A DNA stretch of 64,000 nt, taken from an uncultured Magnetospirillum sp. GTDB lineage: Bacteria > Pseudomonadota > Alphaproteobacteria > Rhodospirillales > Magnetospirillaceae. The stretch spans positions 1-64,000 of the forward strand of contig NZ_CAINTR010000049.1 in the NCBI RefSeq assembly GCF_903853455.1, read 5' to 3'. The notes beneath the pieces were generated by a model. The model had not been told where the DNA came from and did no database searches. It saw nothing but the letters and a program-made list of their open reading frames with translations. This document shows, piece by piece, positions 35,998 through 44,710 of this stretch (positions are counted from its first letter, which is position 1; each line of letters opens with the position of its first letter). The position numbers were made by a program, and so were the translations under genes.

Positions 35998-36630
35998 ATG
36001 ATCAGCAGGACCATCGCGGCGGGCGCCATCGCCATGGCCGTCGCCGGCTGCGCCGCCAACCCGACCGAGGGCCAGTTGTGGGGCACCGGCGCCGGAGCCT
36101 GCCCCGGCGCGCTCACCGGCGGCGTTGGCGCCGCAATCGCCACCACCGCCGCCGTGGGCATCAAATACGCTCCCTTTGCCGGTTCCGCCGGCTATCTGGC
36201 GGGCGGCATGGTGGGCTTCGTCTTGAGCGACCGCTTCGATCCGGCCAGCCGGCGCATGTGGGTCGCCGCGACGATCGCCGCCGCTGAAACCGGCAAGCCC
36301 GGTGAGCCGATCACCTGGAAAAGCCCCAACCATCGGGGCGCCGTGACCGTGATCGGCGATGGCTGGACCGATGCCGGCGGCCGGGCCTGTCGCCTGCTCC
36401 GGCAGGAGGCCAGCGGACCGGAGGGCGAAAATCCCTATACCCGCCAGGTCGTCGCCTGCCGGGTCGATGGTGACGGCTGGGAAGTGACGGAGCCCATGGC
36501 GGACCAGGACGACCATGCCGCTCCTGGCGGCGTCCCGGCGAAAGCCACGATGACGCTGCCGGCGGGACAGACCGTCGAAGCCTATCCCCACCCCTGCCAG
36601 GAAAGCTGGCTCCAGACACCCTCAAAATAG
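35998..36630 (+). CDS. Lipoprotein with glycine-zipper region
   Basis: Predicted lipoprotein of 210 residues: signal sequence with lipobox AVAGC (Cys18). Residues 35-75 form a Gly/Ala-rich hydrophobic zipper, as in 17-kDa surface-antigen proteins, and residues 95-165 contain a beta-rich RickA/17-kDa-antigen-like C-terminal domain with several Cys. The function is unknown; envelope association is inferred. A GGGGGGAGAG ribosome site precedes ATG 35998. Confidence 0.72.
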   Translation: MISRTIAAGAIAMAVAGCAANPTEGQLWGTGAGACPGALTGGVGAAIATTAAVGIKYAPFAGSAGYLAGGMVGFVLSDRFDPASRRMWVAATIAAAETGKPGEPITWKSPNHRGAVTVIGDGWTDAGGRACRLLRQEASGPEGENPYTRQVVACRVDGDGWEVTEPMADQDDHAAPGGVPAKATMTLPAGQTVEAYPHPCQESWLQTPSK

Positions 36631-36666
36631 ACCGGTCGAAAATCCCTTCCTCGTCAACGACTTGGC

Positions 36667-36695
36667 TTGACGCTGCCGGGAGGGTCCGGCATCCT
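36667..36695 (+). promoter_or_regulatory. Possible ihfB promoter
   Basis: TTGACG at 36667-36672 and CATCCT at 36690-36695 are separated by 17 bp, 41 bp before the ihfB start. The -35 is good and the -10 weak. Confidence 0.35.
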
Positions 36696-36736
36696 TGGGG
36701 CCAACCGACCGCCACCACTCGAGGAAGTATCATCCC

Positions 36737-37030
36737 ATGACCAAGTCGGAGCTGATCGCCCGCCTGGCCGAAAGCAACCCCCATCTCTATCAGCGGGATG
36801 TGGAGCGCATCGTCACCACCATCTTCGACGAGATCGCCGGCGCCTTGGCGCGGGGCGACCGGGTCGAGCTGCGTGGCTTCGGCGCCTTTTCGGTCAAGAA
36901 GCGCGACCCCCGCCAGGGCCGCAACCCCCGCACCGGCGAGACGGTGGCGGTGGAAGGCAAGGCCATTCCCTTCTTCAAGACCGGCAAGCAGTTGCGCGAA
37001 AAGCTCAACATCGACGGCGGCGGGGCATGA
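36737..37030 (+). CDS. ihfB: Integration host factor beta subunit
   Basis: DNA-bending protein of 97 residues of the HU/IHF family. The flexible-arm segment [20 protein letters not shown] (about 66-85) and [12 protein letters not shown] are diagnostic; [12 protein letters not shown] starts the helical dimer body. ATG 36737. The stop overlaps the LapA-domain gene (ATGA), a neighbour order common in alphaproteobacteria. Confidence 0.95.
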   Translation: MTKSELIARLAESNPHLYQRDVERIVTTIFDEIAGALARGDRVELRGFGAFSVKKRDPRQGRNPRTGETVAVEGKAIPFFKTGKQLREKLNIDGGGA

Positions 37031-37311
37031 GAGTCGTCGCCTGGCTGATCGGCCTGCCTTTGGCCGTGGTGGCGACGGTGTTTGCCGTCGCCAATCGCCA
37101 GGAAATCCATTTCGACCTGTGGCCGCTGCCCTTCGGCCTCGACGTGGCGGCCTATCTCGCCGTGCTGGCGCCGCTGGCGCTGGGCCTCGTGATCGGGGGC
37201 GGGCTGGTCTGGCTGTCGGGAACCACCCGCCGCCTGCGCGCCCGCCAGGACCGCCGCCGCGCCGACAGCCTGGAACGCCAGTTGGCGGCCGCCGAGAAGC
37301 CGACGCCGTAA
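37027..37311 (+). CDS. LapA (lipopolysaccharide assembly protein A) domain protein
   Basis: Two-helix membrane protein of 94 residues: helices at about 3-21 and 41-64, the linker with [21 protein letters not shown] typical of LapA-domain proteins, and a basic cytoplasmic tail predicted to be coiled coil ([16 protein letters not shown]). Related to E. coli LapA, which helps regulate LPS synthesis. Coupled to ihfB and 16 bp before pyrF. Confidence 0.82.
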   Translation: MRVVAWLIGLPLAVVATVFAVANRQEIHFDLWPLPFGLDVAAYLAVLAPLALGLVIGGGLVWLSGTTRRLRARQDRRRADSLERQLAAAEKPTP

Positions 37312-37327
37312 CCTCGTCAGGACCATT

Positions 37328-38041
37328 ATGCCGACCTCCAATCCCGTTTTCGTCGCCCTCGACACCACCGATGCCGGCACGGCCGCCGATCTGGCCCAAC
37401 GGCTGATCGGCACGGTCGGCGGCTTCAAGCTCGGCCTCGAATACTTCATCGCCAACGGCCCCGCCGGCATGGAGGCGGTGTCCCGCTTAGGGATGCCGCT
37501 GTTCGTGGACCTCAAGCTGCACGACATTCCCAATACCGTCGCCGCCGCCATGCGCGGCGTGGTCCGCCTCAAGGCCGCCATCACCACCATCCACGCCTCG
37601 GGCGGCGGCGCCATGATCCGCGCCGCCGCCGACGCCGCCAGGGACGAGGCCGCCCGGCTGGGCGTCGCGCCGCCGGCGGTGGTCGCCGTCACCATCCTCA
37701 CCAGCCTGGATCAGGCGGGGGCCGAGGCGGTGGGCTTCGGCGGACCGGTGCTGGAGCAGGTCAAGCGCCTCGCCGCCCTGGCCCAGGAGAGCGGCGCCGA
37801 TGGCATCGTCTGCTCGCCGCTGGAGGTGGACGCGGTGCGCCGCCAGTGCGGCCCCGCCTTCAAGCTGGTGATCCCCGGCATCCGCCCGGCCTGGAGCGAG
37901 GCCGGCGACCAGAAGCGCGTCCTCACCCCGGCCGAGGCTCGCGCCAAGGGCGCCGACGTGCTGGTGATCGGGCGCCCCATCACCGCCGCCGCCGATCCGG
38001 CCGAGGCCGCCGGCCGCATCAAGGCGGAGCTGGGGCTCTAG
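37328..38041 (+). CDS. pyrF: Orotidine 5'-phosphate decarboxylase
   Basis: Class I OMP decarboxylase of 237 residues, last step of UMP synthesis. The signature DLKLHDIPNTV (about 60-70) has the catalytic Lys/Asp network; VALDTTD opens the TIM barrel and VIGRPIT closes the phosphate loop. It lies directly before trpF (2-nt gap), a common arrangement. Confidence 0.96.
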   Translation: MPTSNPVFVALDTTDAGTAADLAQRLIGTVGGFKLGLEYFIANGPAGMEAVSRLGMPLFVDLKLHDIPNTVAAAMRGVVRLKAAITTIHASGGGAMIRAAADAARDEAARLGVAPPAVVAVTILTSLDQAGAEAVGFGGPVLEQVKRLAALAQESGADGIVCSPLEVDAVRRQCGPAFKLVIPGIRPAWSEAGDQKRVLTPAEARAKGADVLVIGRPITAAADPAEAAGRIKAELGL

Positions 38042-38043
38042 CC

Positions 38044-38685
38044 ATGGCGGTCGAGGTCAAGATCTGCGGCATCACCGACGAAGAGGCCATGGACGCCGCC
38101 ATCGAGGCCGGCGCCGATTACGTCGGTCTGGTGTTCTATCCCCCCAGCCCTCGGGCGGTGACGGCGGAGCGCGCCGCCGAACTGGTGGAGTTCACCCCCG
38201 CCGAGATCCTCAAGGTCGGCCTGTTCGTCGATCCCGACGACGCCACCCTGGACACGGTGCTGACCCAGGTGCGCCTCGACCTGCTGCAACTGCACGGCAC
38301 CGAGACGCCCGAGCGGATCGAGGCCATCCGCCTGGAATACGGCCTGCCGGTGATGAAGGTGATTTCCGTCGCCTCGGCCGAAGATCTGGCGGCGGCTGAA
38401 CCGTTCCTGGCGGTGACCGACCGCCTGCTGTTCGACGCCAAGCCGCCCCAGGGCGCCACCCTGCCGGGCGGCAACGCCGTCAGCTTCGACTGGACCATCC
38501 TCAAGGGCCGCAAATGGGGCGTGCCGTGGATGCTGGCCGGCGGCCTGACCCCGGCCAACGTGGCCGAGGCCGTCCGCATTTCCGGCGCCGGGGCGGTGGA
38601 CGTCTCGTCCGGGGTCGAAAGCGCCCCCGGCGTCAAGGACGCGGACAAGATCCGAGCCTTCATCAAGGCGGCGCGAGGGCGTTAA
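38044..38685 (+). CDS. trpF: Phosphoribosylanthranilate isomerase
   Basis: TIM-barrel isomerase of 213 residues in tryptophan synthesis. Catalytic Cys in VKICGITDEE (Cys8), Asp in LLFDAKPPQG, and the phosphate loop AGGLTPANV and DVSSGVE are all present. trpB and trpA are not in the window. Converges on the DUF2934 gene with a 9-bp gap. Confidence 0.95.
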   Translation: MAVEVKICGITDEEAMDAAIEAGADYVGLVFYPPSPRAVTAERAAELVEFTPAEILKVGLFVDPDDATLDTVLTQVRLDLLQLHGTETPERIEAIRLEYGLPVMKVISVASAEDLAAAEPFLAVTDRLLFDAKPPQGATLPGGNAVSFDWTILKGRKWGVPWMLAGGLTPANVAEAVRISGAGAVDVSSGVESAPGVKDADKIRAFIKAARGR

Positions 38686-38694
38686 GAGCGCGGG

Positions 38695-38904
38695 CTACTT
38701 CGCCTTGGCGGGAGCTTTGGCCTTGGGCTTGGCCGGAGCCTTGGGAGCCTCCGCCTTGGCAGCAGGCTTGGCCTTGGCGGCGGCTTTCGGCTTGGCCAGG
38801 GCGGTTTCCGCCTGAATCCAGAAGTCCATGTCGCGCCCCTCGGGCTTGCCGGCCTCTTCCCACAGGCGATAGGCGAGATCGTTGACGGCGGAATTGTAGC
38901 TCAT
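38695..38904 (-). CDS. DUF2934 protein with Ala/Lys/Pro-rich tail
   Basis: Small protein of 69 residues. Residues 5-33 match the DUF2934 pattern (DLAYRLWEEAGKPEGRDMDFWIQAE). The last 35 residues consist almost only of Ala, Lys and Pro (AKPKAAAKAKPAAKAE and similar), resembling histone-H1-like or HU-extension tails and suggesting nucleic-acid binding. ATG 38904 has GGGGGAG upstream. Confidence 0.72.
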   Translation of the reverse strand: MSYNSAVNDLAYRLWEEAGKPEGRDMDFWIQAETALAKPKAAAKAKPAAKAEAPKAPAKPKAKAPAKAK

Positions 38905-38998
38905 GGCTCCCCCATGGATCGATATGGACACCCGCGAAACTCTACCGTAGCCCTCCGCCCGATACAATGGCACGAAGGGCGAGGTGGGACACGAAGGG

Positions 38999-39286
38999 CT
39001 AGGCTACCCCTTCGATGGCGCGGGCCAGGGTCACGTCCTTTTCGGTGACGCCGCCGGAATCGTGGGTGGCCAGGGTGATCTCCACCCGGTTCCAGACGTT
39101 GAACCATTCGGGATGGTGGTTCATGCGCTCGGCCGCCAGCGCCACCCGGGTCATGAACGAAAACGCCGCGACGAAATCCTTGAAGACGAATGTCTTGGTG
39201 ATGGCGTCGCGGCCGTCGCGGTCGGCCCAACCGGGCAGGGTGGCGAGGGCGGCGGCGCGGGCGGCGGCGGCGAGCTTGTGGGGCAT
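38999..39286 (-). CDS. phhB: 4a-hydroxytetrahydrobiopterin (pterin-4a-carbinolamine) dehydratase
   Basis: PCD/DCoH protein of 95 residues. The active-site motif [17 protein letters not shown] (about 54-70) with the two His and the later THDSGG and TEKD is complete. It recycles pterin cofactor for aromatic amino acid hydroxylases, or may act in Moco-related pathways; no hydroxylase gene is in the window. Divergent from the metallopeptidase gene across 80 bp. Confidence 0.9.
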   Translation of the reverse strand: MPHKLAAAARAAALATLPGWADRDGRDAITKTFVFKDFVAAFSFMTRVALAAERMNHHPEWFNVWNRVEITLATHDSGGVTEKDVTLARAIEGVA

Positions 39287-39366
39287 GGACTGAACCCTTT
39301 CATTTCCTGTTCTTCAAACAGTGGGTGCCCCTGGCATGTCCATCAAGGACAGGCTAAATTCTTTTC

Positions 39367-39774
39367 ATGAGCAGAGTCATCCCCCACCACAGCACGCCCC
39401 CGTCCTCCGCCGACCTGGAGACCATCGCCGCCACCGAGTTCGCCGAGATCCCGGAGGAACTGCGCCGCTATGCCGCCGACGTGGTCATCCGGGTCGAGGA
39501 TTTCCCCGACGAGGACGTGGAGCGCGAGATGGACCTGGAAAGCCCGTTCGACCTGCTGGGTCTGTATCGCGGCTTGGCCCAGGAAACCCACGCCTTCGGG
39601 GGCATTCCCTCGCAGGTGGACATGATCTTCCTCTATCGCCGCCCCATCCTGGATTACTGGTGCGAAACCGGCGAGGACCTGCCCTCGGTGATCCGGCATG
39701 TGCTGATCCACGAGATCGGCCACCATTTCGGCCTGTCCGACGACGACATGGAGAGAATCGAGGACGAGGAGTGA
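39367..39774 (+). CDS. Zincin-like metallopeptidase (DUF1025 family)
   Basis: Minimal zincin of 135 residues. The zinc motif HEIGHHFGL (about 116-124) has HExxH plus a downstream acidic stretch DDDMERIEDEE. PSQVDMIFLYRRPI is the family strand. Substrate unknown. The stop overlaps the GTG start of the Lon-like protease gene, so the two peptidases are co-translated. Confidence 0.87.
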   Translation: MSRVIPHHSTPPSSADLETIAATEFAEIPEELRRYAADVVIRVEDFPDEDVEREMDLESPFDLLGLYRGLAQETHAFGGIPSQVDMIFLYRRPILDYWCETGEDLPSVIRHVLIHEIGHHFGLSDDDMERIEDEE

Positions 39775-42248
39775 CCCGGCACCGGGCCAAGCCCCCAACC
39801 GGGCTGGACCCGGCGGCGCTGTACCGCCGCTGCGACTTGGCGCTGTTGCCTTTCGACACCACCCACGACCTCGACGACCCCGAAGCGGTCGGCCAGGGCG
39901 GAGCCGTCGGCCAGGATCGCGCCGTCGAGGCCATCCGCTTCGCCCTCGGCATGCGCCATCGCGGGTTCAACCTGTTCGCCCTGGGCGCCGAGGGCACCGG
40001 CCGGCGCAACCTGATCCTGCACTATCTGCGGCAGGCGGCGGAACAGCGTCCGGCGCCCGACGACTGGGCCTATGTGGACAATTTCGCCGACATCACCAAG
40101 CCGCGCGCCCTGCGCTTGCCGCCCGGCCGGGCCAAGCTGCTGGAAAAGGACATGGAGCACCTGATCGAGGAGCTGGGTCAGGCGCTGCCGGCGGCGTTCG
40201 AGGCCGAGGAGCATCGCGCCAAGAAGCGCTTGATCGAGGAGGATCTGAAGGAGCGGCAAGAGGCCGCCTTCGGCGAGGTCCAGGAACAGGCCAACACCCA
40301 CAAGATCTCGCTGATCCGCACCCCCGCCGGTCTGGCCCTGGCGCCGATCCGGGACGGCGAGGTGCTGACCCCCGACGACTTCAAGCAACTGCCCGAGGAG
40401 GAGCAGGACCGCCTGCGCGGCCAGATGGAGGCGTTGCAGGCGAAGCTGGAAGAGGTGATCAAGCAGGTTCCCCGCTGGGAGCGCGAGACCCGCGCCCGTG
40501 TCCGCGACCTGGAGCAGGAAGTGGCGGCCTATGCCATCTCCCATCTGGTGGACGAGATGAAGGAGCGCTGGACCGATCAGACGGCGGTGCTGGCCTATTT
40601 CGACGAGGTGGTGCGCGACATCGCCGAGAACGTGACGGAGTTCCTCGGCAAGGACGAGGACGGCGAGGACAAGCCGGCGCCGAAGCTGCGGCGCGGCGGC
40701 AACGGCCGCGAGGGGCGCTTCCGCCGCTACCGGGTCAACGTCCTGGTCAACAACACCGGCGTCACCGGGGCGCCGGTGGTGCTGGAATCCCATCCCACCC
40801 AGCCCAACGTCATCGGGCGGGTGGAATACATCGCCCAGTTCGGCGCCCTGATCACCGATTTCAATCTGATCAAGCCCGGTGCCCTGCATCGCGCCAATGG
40901 CGGCTATCTGGTGATGGACGCCCACAAGCTGCTGATGAATCCGTTCGCCTGGGAGGATCTCAAGCGGGCCTTGCGCGGCCGCGAGGTCAAGGTGGAATCG
41001 CCCGGTCAGTCGCTGGGGCTGATGAGCACGCTGAGCCTGGAGCCGGAGGCGATTCCGCTGGACGTCAAGGTGGTGCTGATCGGCGACCCCATGCTGTACT
41101 ACCTGCTCAGCCATCACGATCCCGAATTCGCCGACCTGTTCAAGGTCTCCGCCGACTTCGACTGGAAGATGGAGCGGAACGAGGCCAACGCCATGCTGCT
41201 GGCCCGTTCGGTGGCCAGCCTGGCGCGCAAGGAGGAGCTGCGGCCGCTGGACCGCGCCGCCGTCGCCCGCGTCATCGAGCAGGCGTCGCGCGACGTCGGC
41301 GATTCGCGCAAGCTGTCCACCCACATGACCAGTCTGGCCGATCTGGTGCGCGAGGCCGATTACTGGGCCGGCTGCGACGCCGCCGCAGTGGTGGAGGTGG
41401 CTCATGTGGAGCGGGCGGTGGAGGCCTCCATCTATCGCCTCGACCGGGTGCGCGACAGCGTCCAGGACGAGTTGACCGACGGCACCGTCCACGTGGAGAC
41501 CTCCGGCGCGGTGGTGGGACAGATCAACGGGCTGGCGGTGCTGGATCTGGGCCGCTTCGCCTTCGGCCGCCCCATCCGTATTACCGCGCGGGTCCATCTG
41601 GGCAAGGGCGAGGTGATCGACATCGAGCGCGAAGTGCAACTGGGCGGTCCGATCCACGGCAAGGGCGTGATGATCCTGTCGTCGTTCCTGGCGGCGCGGT
41701 TCGGTATCGACAGGCCGCTTTCGCTCACCGCCACCTTGGTGTTCGAGCAATCCTACGGCGGGGTCGAGGGCGATTCCGCCTCGTCGACCGAGCTTTACGC
41801 CCTGCTGTCCTCGCTGGCTGACCTGCCGATCCGCCAATGCTTCGCCGTCACCGGCTCGGTCGATCAGTTCGGCCGGATCCAGGCCATCGGCGGCGTCAAC
41901 GAGAAGATCGAGGGCTTCTTCGACCTGTGCCGGGCGCGCGGGCTGGACGGCAGCCACGGCGTGCTGATTCCCGCCACCAACGTGACCCATCTGATGCTGC
42001 GCAAGGATGTGGTCGAGGCCTGCGCCCAGGGCTTGTTCGCCGTCTATCCCATCGCCACCATCGACCAGGGCATCGAGCTGCTGACCGGCATGCCGGCGGG
42101 CGAGGCCGACGCCTGCGGCCGCTACCCCACCGGGACGGTCAACCGCCGGGTGGCGGCGCGGCTGGCCATGTTCTCCCGCAAGATCGACGAGATGGCGGGG
42201 CCGCGCCAAGTCACCGTGGTCAACAACCGGCCCGGAACGGGGGGCTGA
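39771..42248 (+). CDS. Lon-like ATP-dependent protease (AAA_32/LonB-type)
   Basis: Peptidase of 825 residues with a C-terminal Lon (S16) domain: catalytic Ser669 in EGDSASS and Lys712 in VNEKIEGFF, the same 43-residue spacing as E. coli Lon. The N-terminal AAA-type region has a modified Walker A (GAEGTGRR, 72-79), a long coiled-coil insert (about 125-255), and VNVLVNNTGVTGAPVV leading to the substrate domain; a typical Lon LAN domain is absent. This is the LonB/archaeal-like Lon class of bacteria. Start GTG 39771 overlaps the zincin stop. soxW follows after 14 bp. Confidence 0.87.
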   Translation: MTRHRAKPPTGLDPAALYRRCDLALLPFDTTHDLDDPEAVGQGGAVGQDRAVEAIRFALGMRHRGFNLFALGAEGTGRRNLILHYLRQAAEQRPAPDDWAYVDNFADITKPRALRLPPGRAKLLEKDMEHLIEELGQALPAAFEAEEHRAKKRLIEEDLKERQEAAFGEVQEQANTHKISLIRTPAGLALAPIRDGEVLTPDDFKQLPEEEQDRLRGQMEALQAKLEEVIKQVPRWERETRARVRDLEQEVAAYAISHLVDEMKERWTDQTAVLAYFDEVVRDIAENVTEFLGKDEDGEDKPAPKLRRGGNGREGRFRRYRVNVLVNNTGVTGAPVVLESHPTQPNVIGRVEYIAQFGALITDFNLIKPGALHRANGGYLVMDAHKLLMNPFAWEDLKRALRGREVKVESPGQSLGLMSTLSLEPEAIPLDVKVVLIGDPMLYYLLSHHDPEFADLFKVSADFDWKMERNEANAMLLARSVASLARKEELRPLDRAAVARVIEQASRDVGDSRKLSTHMTSLADLVREADYWAGCDAAAVVEVAHVERAVEASIYRLDRVRDSVQDELTDGTVHVETSGAVVGQINGLAVLDLGRFAFGRPIRITARVHLGKGEVIDIEREVQLGGPIHGKGVMILSSFLAARFGIDRPLSLTATLVFEQSYGGVEGDSASSTELYALLSSLADLPIRQCFAVTGSVDQFGRIQAIGGVNEKIEGFFDLCRARGLDGSHGVLIPATNVTHLMLRKDVVEACAQGLFAVYPIATIDQGIELLTGMPAGEADACGRYPTGTVNRRVAARLAMFSRKIDEMAGPRQVTVVNNRPGTGG

Positions 42249-42262
42249 GGAGGAGACCAAGC

Positions 42263-42850
42263 ATGCGCGGTATCGTAATGGTGCTGACGATCCTTCTGCT
42301 GATGCCCGCCTGGGCCGTGGCCGCCCCGGCGCCCAAGCTGAGCGACGACGGTCTTTACGTCCAGGACTGGTTCGTCACCAGCTTCCTCGACCTGCGGGAC
42401 GATCTGGCCGACGCCACCAAATCCGGCAAGCGCTTCGCCATTATCTGGGAGCAGAAGGGCTGTTCCTATTGCCGCGACCTCCACACCGTCAACTTCGCCG
42501 ACGACACGGTGCGGGGCTGGATCAAGGACCGTTACGCCATCGTCCAGCTCAATCTGTGGGGCTCGCGCGAGGTCACCGACTTCGACGGCGAGGTGCTGGC
42601 GGAAAAGGACCTGGCCCGTAAATACCGGGTCAACTTCACCCCGACGATCTCGTTCTTCCCCGACACGGTGGCGGAGATGGGCGGCCGCAAGGGCAATGAC
42701 GCCGAGGTGGCGCGGTTGCCCGGCTATTTCCGCAACTTCCACTTCCTGTCCATGTTCGAATATGTCTGGGACAAGCGCTACGCCAAGGGCCAGGAGTTCC
42801 AGCGCTATCTGGCCGAGAAGACGGCGGCGCAGCCGGGCGTGGCGCAGTGA
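42263..42850 (+). CDS. soxW: Periplasmic thioredoxin SoxW
   Basis: Exported thioredoxin-like protein of 195 residues: signal peptide (1-20), redox motif GCSYCRDLH (about 69-77), and FTPTISFFPD as the cis-Pro loop. SoxW proteins, reduced by the membrane protein SoxV/CcdA, keep SoxY or other Sox components reduced. The soxXYZAB-ccdA cluster is immediately adjacent on the opposite strand. The stop overlaps the GTG start of the binding-protein gene. Confidence 0.85.
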   Translation: MRGIVMVLTILLLMPAWAVAAPAPKLSDDGLYVQDWFVTSFLDLRDDLADATKSGKRFAIIWEQKGCSYCRDLHTVNFADDTVRGWIKDRYAIVQLNLWGSREVTDFDGEVLAEKDLARKYRVNFTPTISFFPDTVAEMGGRKGNDAEVARLPGYFRNFHFLSMFEYVWDKRYAKGQEFQRYLAEKTAAQPGVAQ

Positions 42851-43902
42851 TCCGGGCGCTTCTGCTGGCGCTGGCGATCCTGGCCGTCGGCGTGGACGCC
42901 TCCGCCAGCGAACTCAGGGTTCTGGCCCGCGCCTCCTACCTGTCGCCCGACTTGCTGCGCAAGTTCGAGCACGAGACCGGCATCACCGTGATCGGCGAGG
43001 AGGTGGCCGATCAGGCCGCCATGATCGAGCGGTTGACCGCCTCCGGCCCAGGCATCGACGTCGCTTTCCTCCCCGACCACCATGTGGCGGCGTTGATCGA
43101 GCATGGACGGCTGGAGCGGATCTGGGCCGACCGCCTGCAAGGGTTCTGGAACATCGAGGACCCGTGGCGGTCGCGCTCGTTCGACCCCCGCAACGAGTAC
43201 ACCATTCCCCATCAGTGGGGCACCACCGCCTTCGCGATCGACACCTCGATCCACAAGGGCGACATGGACAGCCTGAAGCTGCTGTTCGACCCGCCGCCGG
43301 AAATCGCCGGCCGGATCACCGTGCTGGACGACACCGACATGGTGCATCTGGCGCTGCTCTATCTGGGCGAGCCGCGCTGCAGCCTGGACCGAGCCAAGCT
43401 GGACAAGGTGGAGCGGCTGCTGGTGCCCCTGGTGGCGCGGGCCAGGCTGGTGTCGCCCGCGCAGGCCATCGACGGGCTGGTGTCGTCCGACGTGGCGCTG
43501 GGGGTGGCGTGGAACGGTGACGCCATGCGGGCGCGCGAGCAGCGGCCGTCACTGGCCTACGCCTATCCGCGCGAGGGCAATCTGGTATGGACCGACGTCG
43601 TCGCCCTGCCGCGCAATCCGCCCAATCGCGCCAATGCGCTGAAATTCCTGACCTTCATGCTGAAACCGGAGAATGCGGCGCTGGAATCCAATTTCAACGG
43701 CTACGCCAACATGATCCGGGGCAGCGAGGCCTTCATGCGGCCGCAGGTGCTGGCGGCGCCGGAGATGGTGGCGCCCTGGCCGGCCAAGGTGGGCTTCTTC
43801 GTCTCCTGCGGCGGCGAGGTGCAGCGCCGTCACGAGGAGTTGTGGGCCGAGATCAAGACCCACTCAGCCGATTCGCTGCAACGCCGGAAAAACCTCAAGT
43901 AG
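42847..43902 (+). CDS. Orphan periplasmic solute-binding protein (PotD-like)
   Basis: Exported binding protein of 351 residues: signal peptide (1-20, ending ASA) and a two-lobe type-2 periplasmic fold with LRVLARASYLSPDLLRKFE at the start and HQWGTTAFAIDTS near 120, as in spermidine/putrescine-binding PotD/PotF. No ABC permease or ATPase is encoded nearby. GTG 42847 overlaps the soxW stop. The last 39 bases overlap the 3' end of the convergent CcdA gene. Ligand unknown; the setting suggests a sulfur-oxidation link. Confidence 0.8.
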   Translation: MIRALLLALAILAVGVDASASELRVLARASYLSPDLLRKFEHETGITVIGEEVADQAAMIERLTASGPGIDVAFLPDHHVAALIEHGRLERIWADRLQGFWNIEDPWRSRSFDPRNEYTIPHQWGTTAFAIDTSIHKGDMDSLKLLFDPPPEIAGRITVLDDTDMVHLALLYLGEPRCSLDRAKLDKVERLLVPLVARARLVSPAQAIDGLVSSDVALGVAWNGDAMRAREQRPSLAYAYPREGNLVWTDVVALPRNPPNRANALKFLTFMLKPENAALESNFNGYANMIRGSEAFMRPQVLAAPEMVAPWPAKVGFFVSCGGEVQRRHEELWAEIKTHSADSLQRRKNLK

Positions 43903-44571
43903 CCACTGCCCGACCATGGCCATGCGGCCGAACAGGATCAGCAGGCCGGTGGCCACCATCACTCCGCCGGTCGCCAGTTCCACCCGCCGCAGGTGACGGC
44001 GGAAGCGGCTCAGCAGGACGGCGAAGCGTTCGGTAGCCGCCGCCGCCAGCAGGAACGGCAGCCCCAGCCCGGCGGCATAGGCCGCCAGCAGGCCGATTCC
44101 CTCCGCCACCGCGTCCCGCCCGGTGGCGATCATCAGGATGGTGGCGAGGATGGGGCCGACGCAGGGCGTCCAGCCGAAGGCGAAGGCCAGCCCTAGCCCA
44201 TAGGCCCCCAACAGTCCGGTCGGCCGCTTGTCCGGGTGCAGCCGCTTCTCGGCATAGAGCCAGCGGATCGGCGCCACTCCCATGACATGCAGACCGAAGG
44301 CGACCACCACGCCGCCCGCCACCATGGTCAAGCCGTCCCGATGGTCGGCCACCAGCCGGCTCAGCGCGGTGGCGGTGGCGCCCATGACGATGAACACCGA
44401 GGCGAAGCCCAGCACGAAAGCCAGTGCGGCCGGCATCACCTGGCGCACCGTCGCCGCCTCGCCGCCGAGAAACACCAGATAGGCGGGGATCAGCGGCAGG
44501 ACGCAGGGACTGAGAAAGCTCAAGGCCCCGGCGGTCAGGGCGCCCAGCAGGGAGACGTCGAAGGGGTTCAT
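43864..44571 (-). CDS. soxV: CcdA/SoxV-type thiol-disulfide transmembrane transporter
   Basis: DsbD-like membrane protein of 235 residues with about six helices. The two redox Cys are in LSPCVLPLIPAYL (about 22-34) and GWTPCVGPI (about 134-142). It passes cytoplasmic thioredoxin electrons to periplasmic thioredoxins such as SoxW and CcmG. It lies downstream of soxB after repeat R4, whose left end supplies its ribosome site (GGGGGAAAGG). Could equally be called CcdA; its position supports SoxV. Confidence 0.87.
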   Translation of the reverse strand: MNPFDVSLLGALTAGALSFLSPCVLPLIPAYLVFLGGEAATVRQVMPAALAFVLGFASVFIVMGATATALSRLVADHRDGLTMVAGGVVVAFGLHVMGVAPIRWLYAEKRLHPDKRPTGLLGAYGLGLAFAFGWTPCVGPILATILMIATGRDAVAEGIGLLAAYAAGLGLPFLLAAAATERFAVLLSRFRRHLRRVELATGGVMVATGLLILFGRMAMVGQWLLEVFPALQRIG

Positions 44572-44576
44572 CCTTT

Positions 44577-44705
44577 CCCCCTCGCCCGCTTGCGGGAGAG
44601 GGAGGGGCCCGCCGCGCAGCGGTGGGAGGGTGAGGGGGCTTCTGTTCCAGCAGACGAGCCCTCACCCGGCGCTTCGCGCCACCCTCTCCCGCAAGCGGGC
44701 GAGGG
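44577..44705. repeat. GC-rich intergenic inverted-repeat element R4
   Basis: Element of about 130 bp between soxB and the CcdA gene, nearly the same as R1: CCCGCTTGCGGG hairpin at the left, GGGCCCGCCGCGCAGCGGTG, inner GGGTGAGGG and CCCTCACCC arms, centre CAGCAGACGA, and CCCGCAAGCGGG at the right. It overlaps the ribosome binding site of the CcdA gene. Confidence 0.8.
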
Positions 44706-44710
44706 AATCC

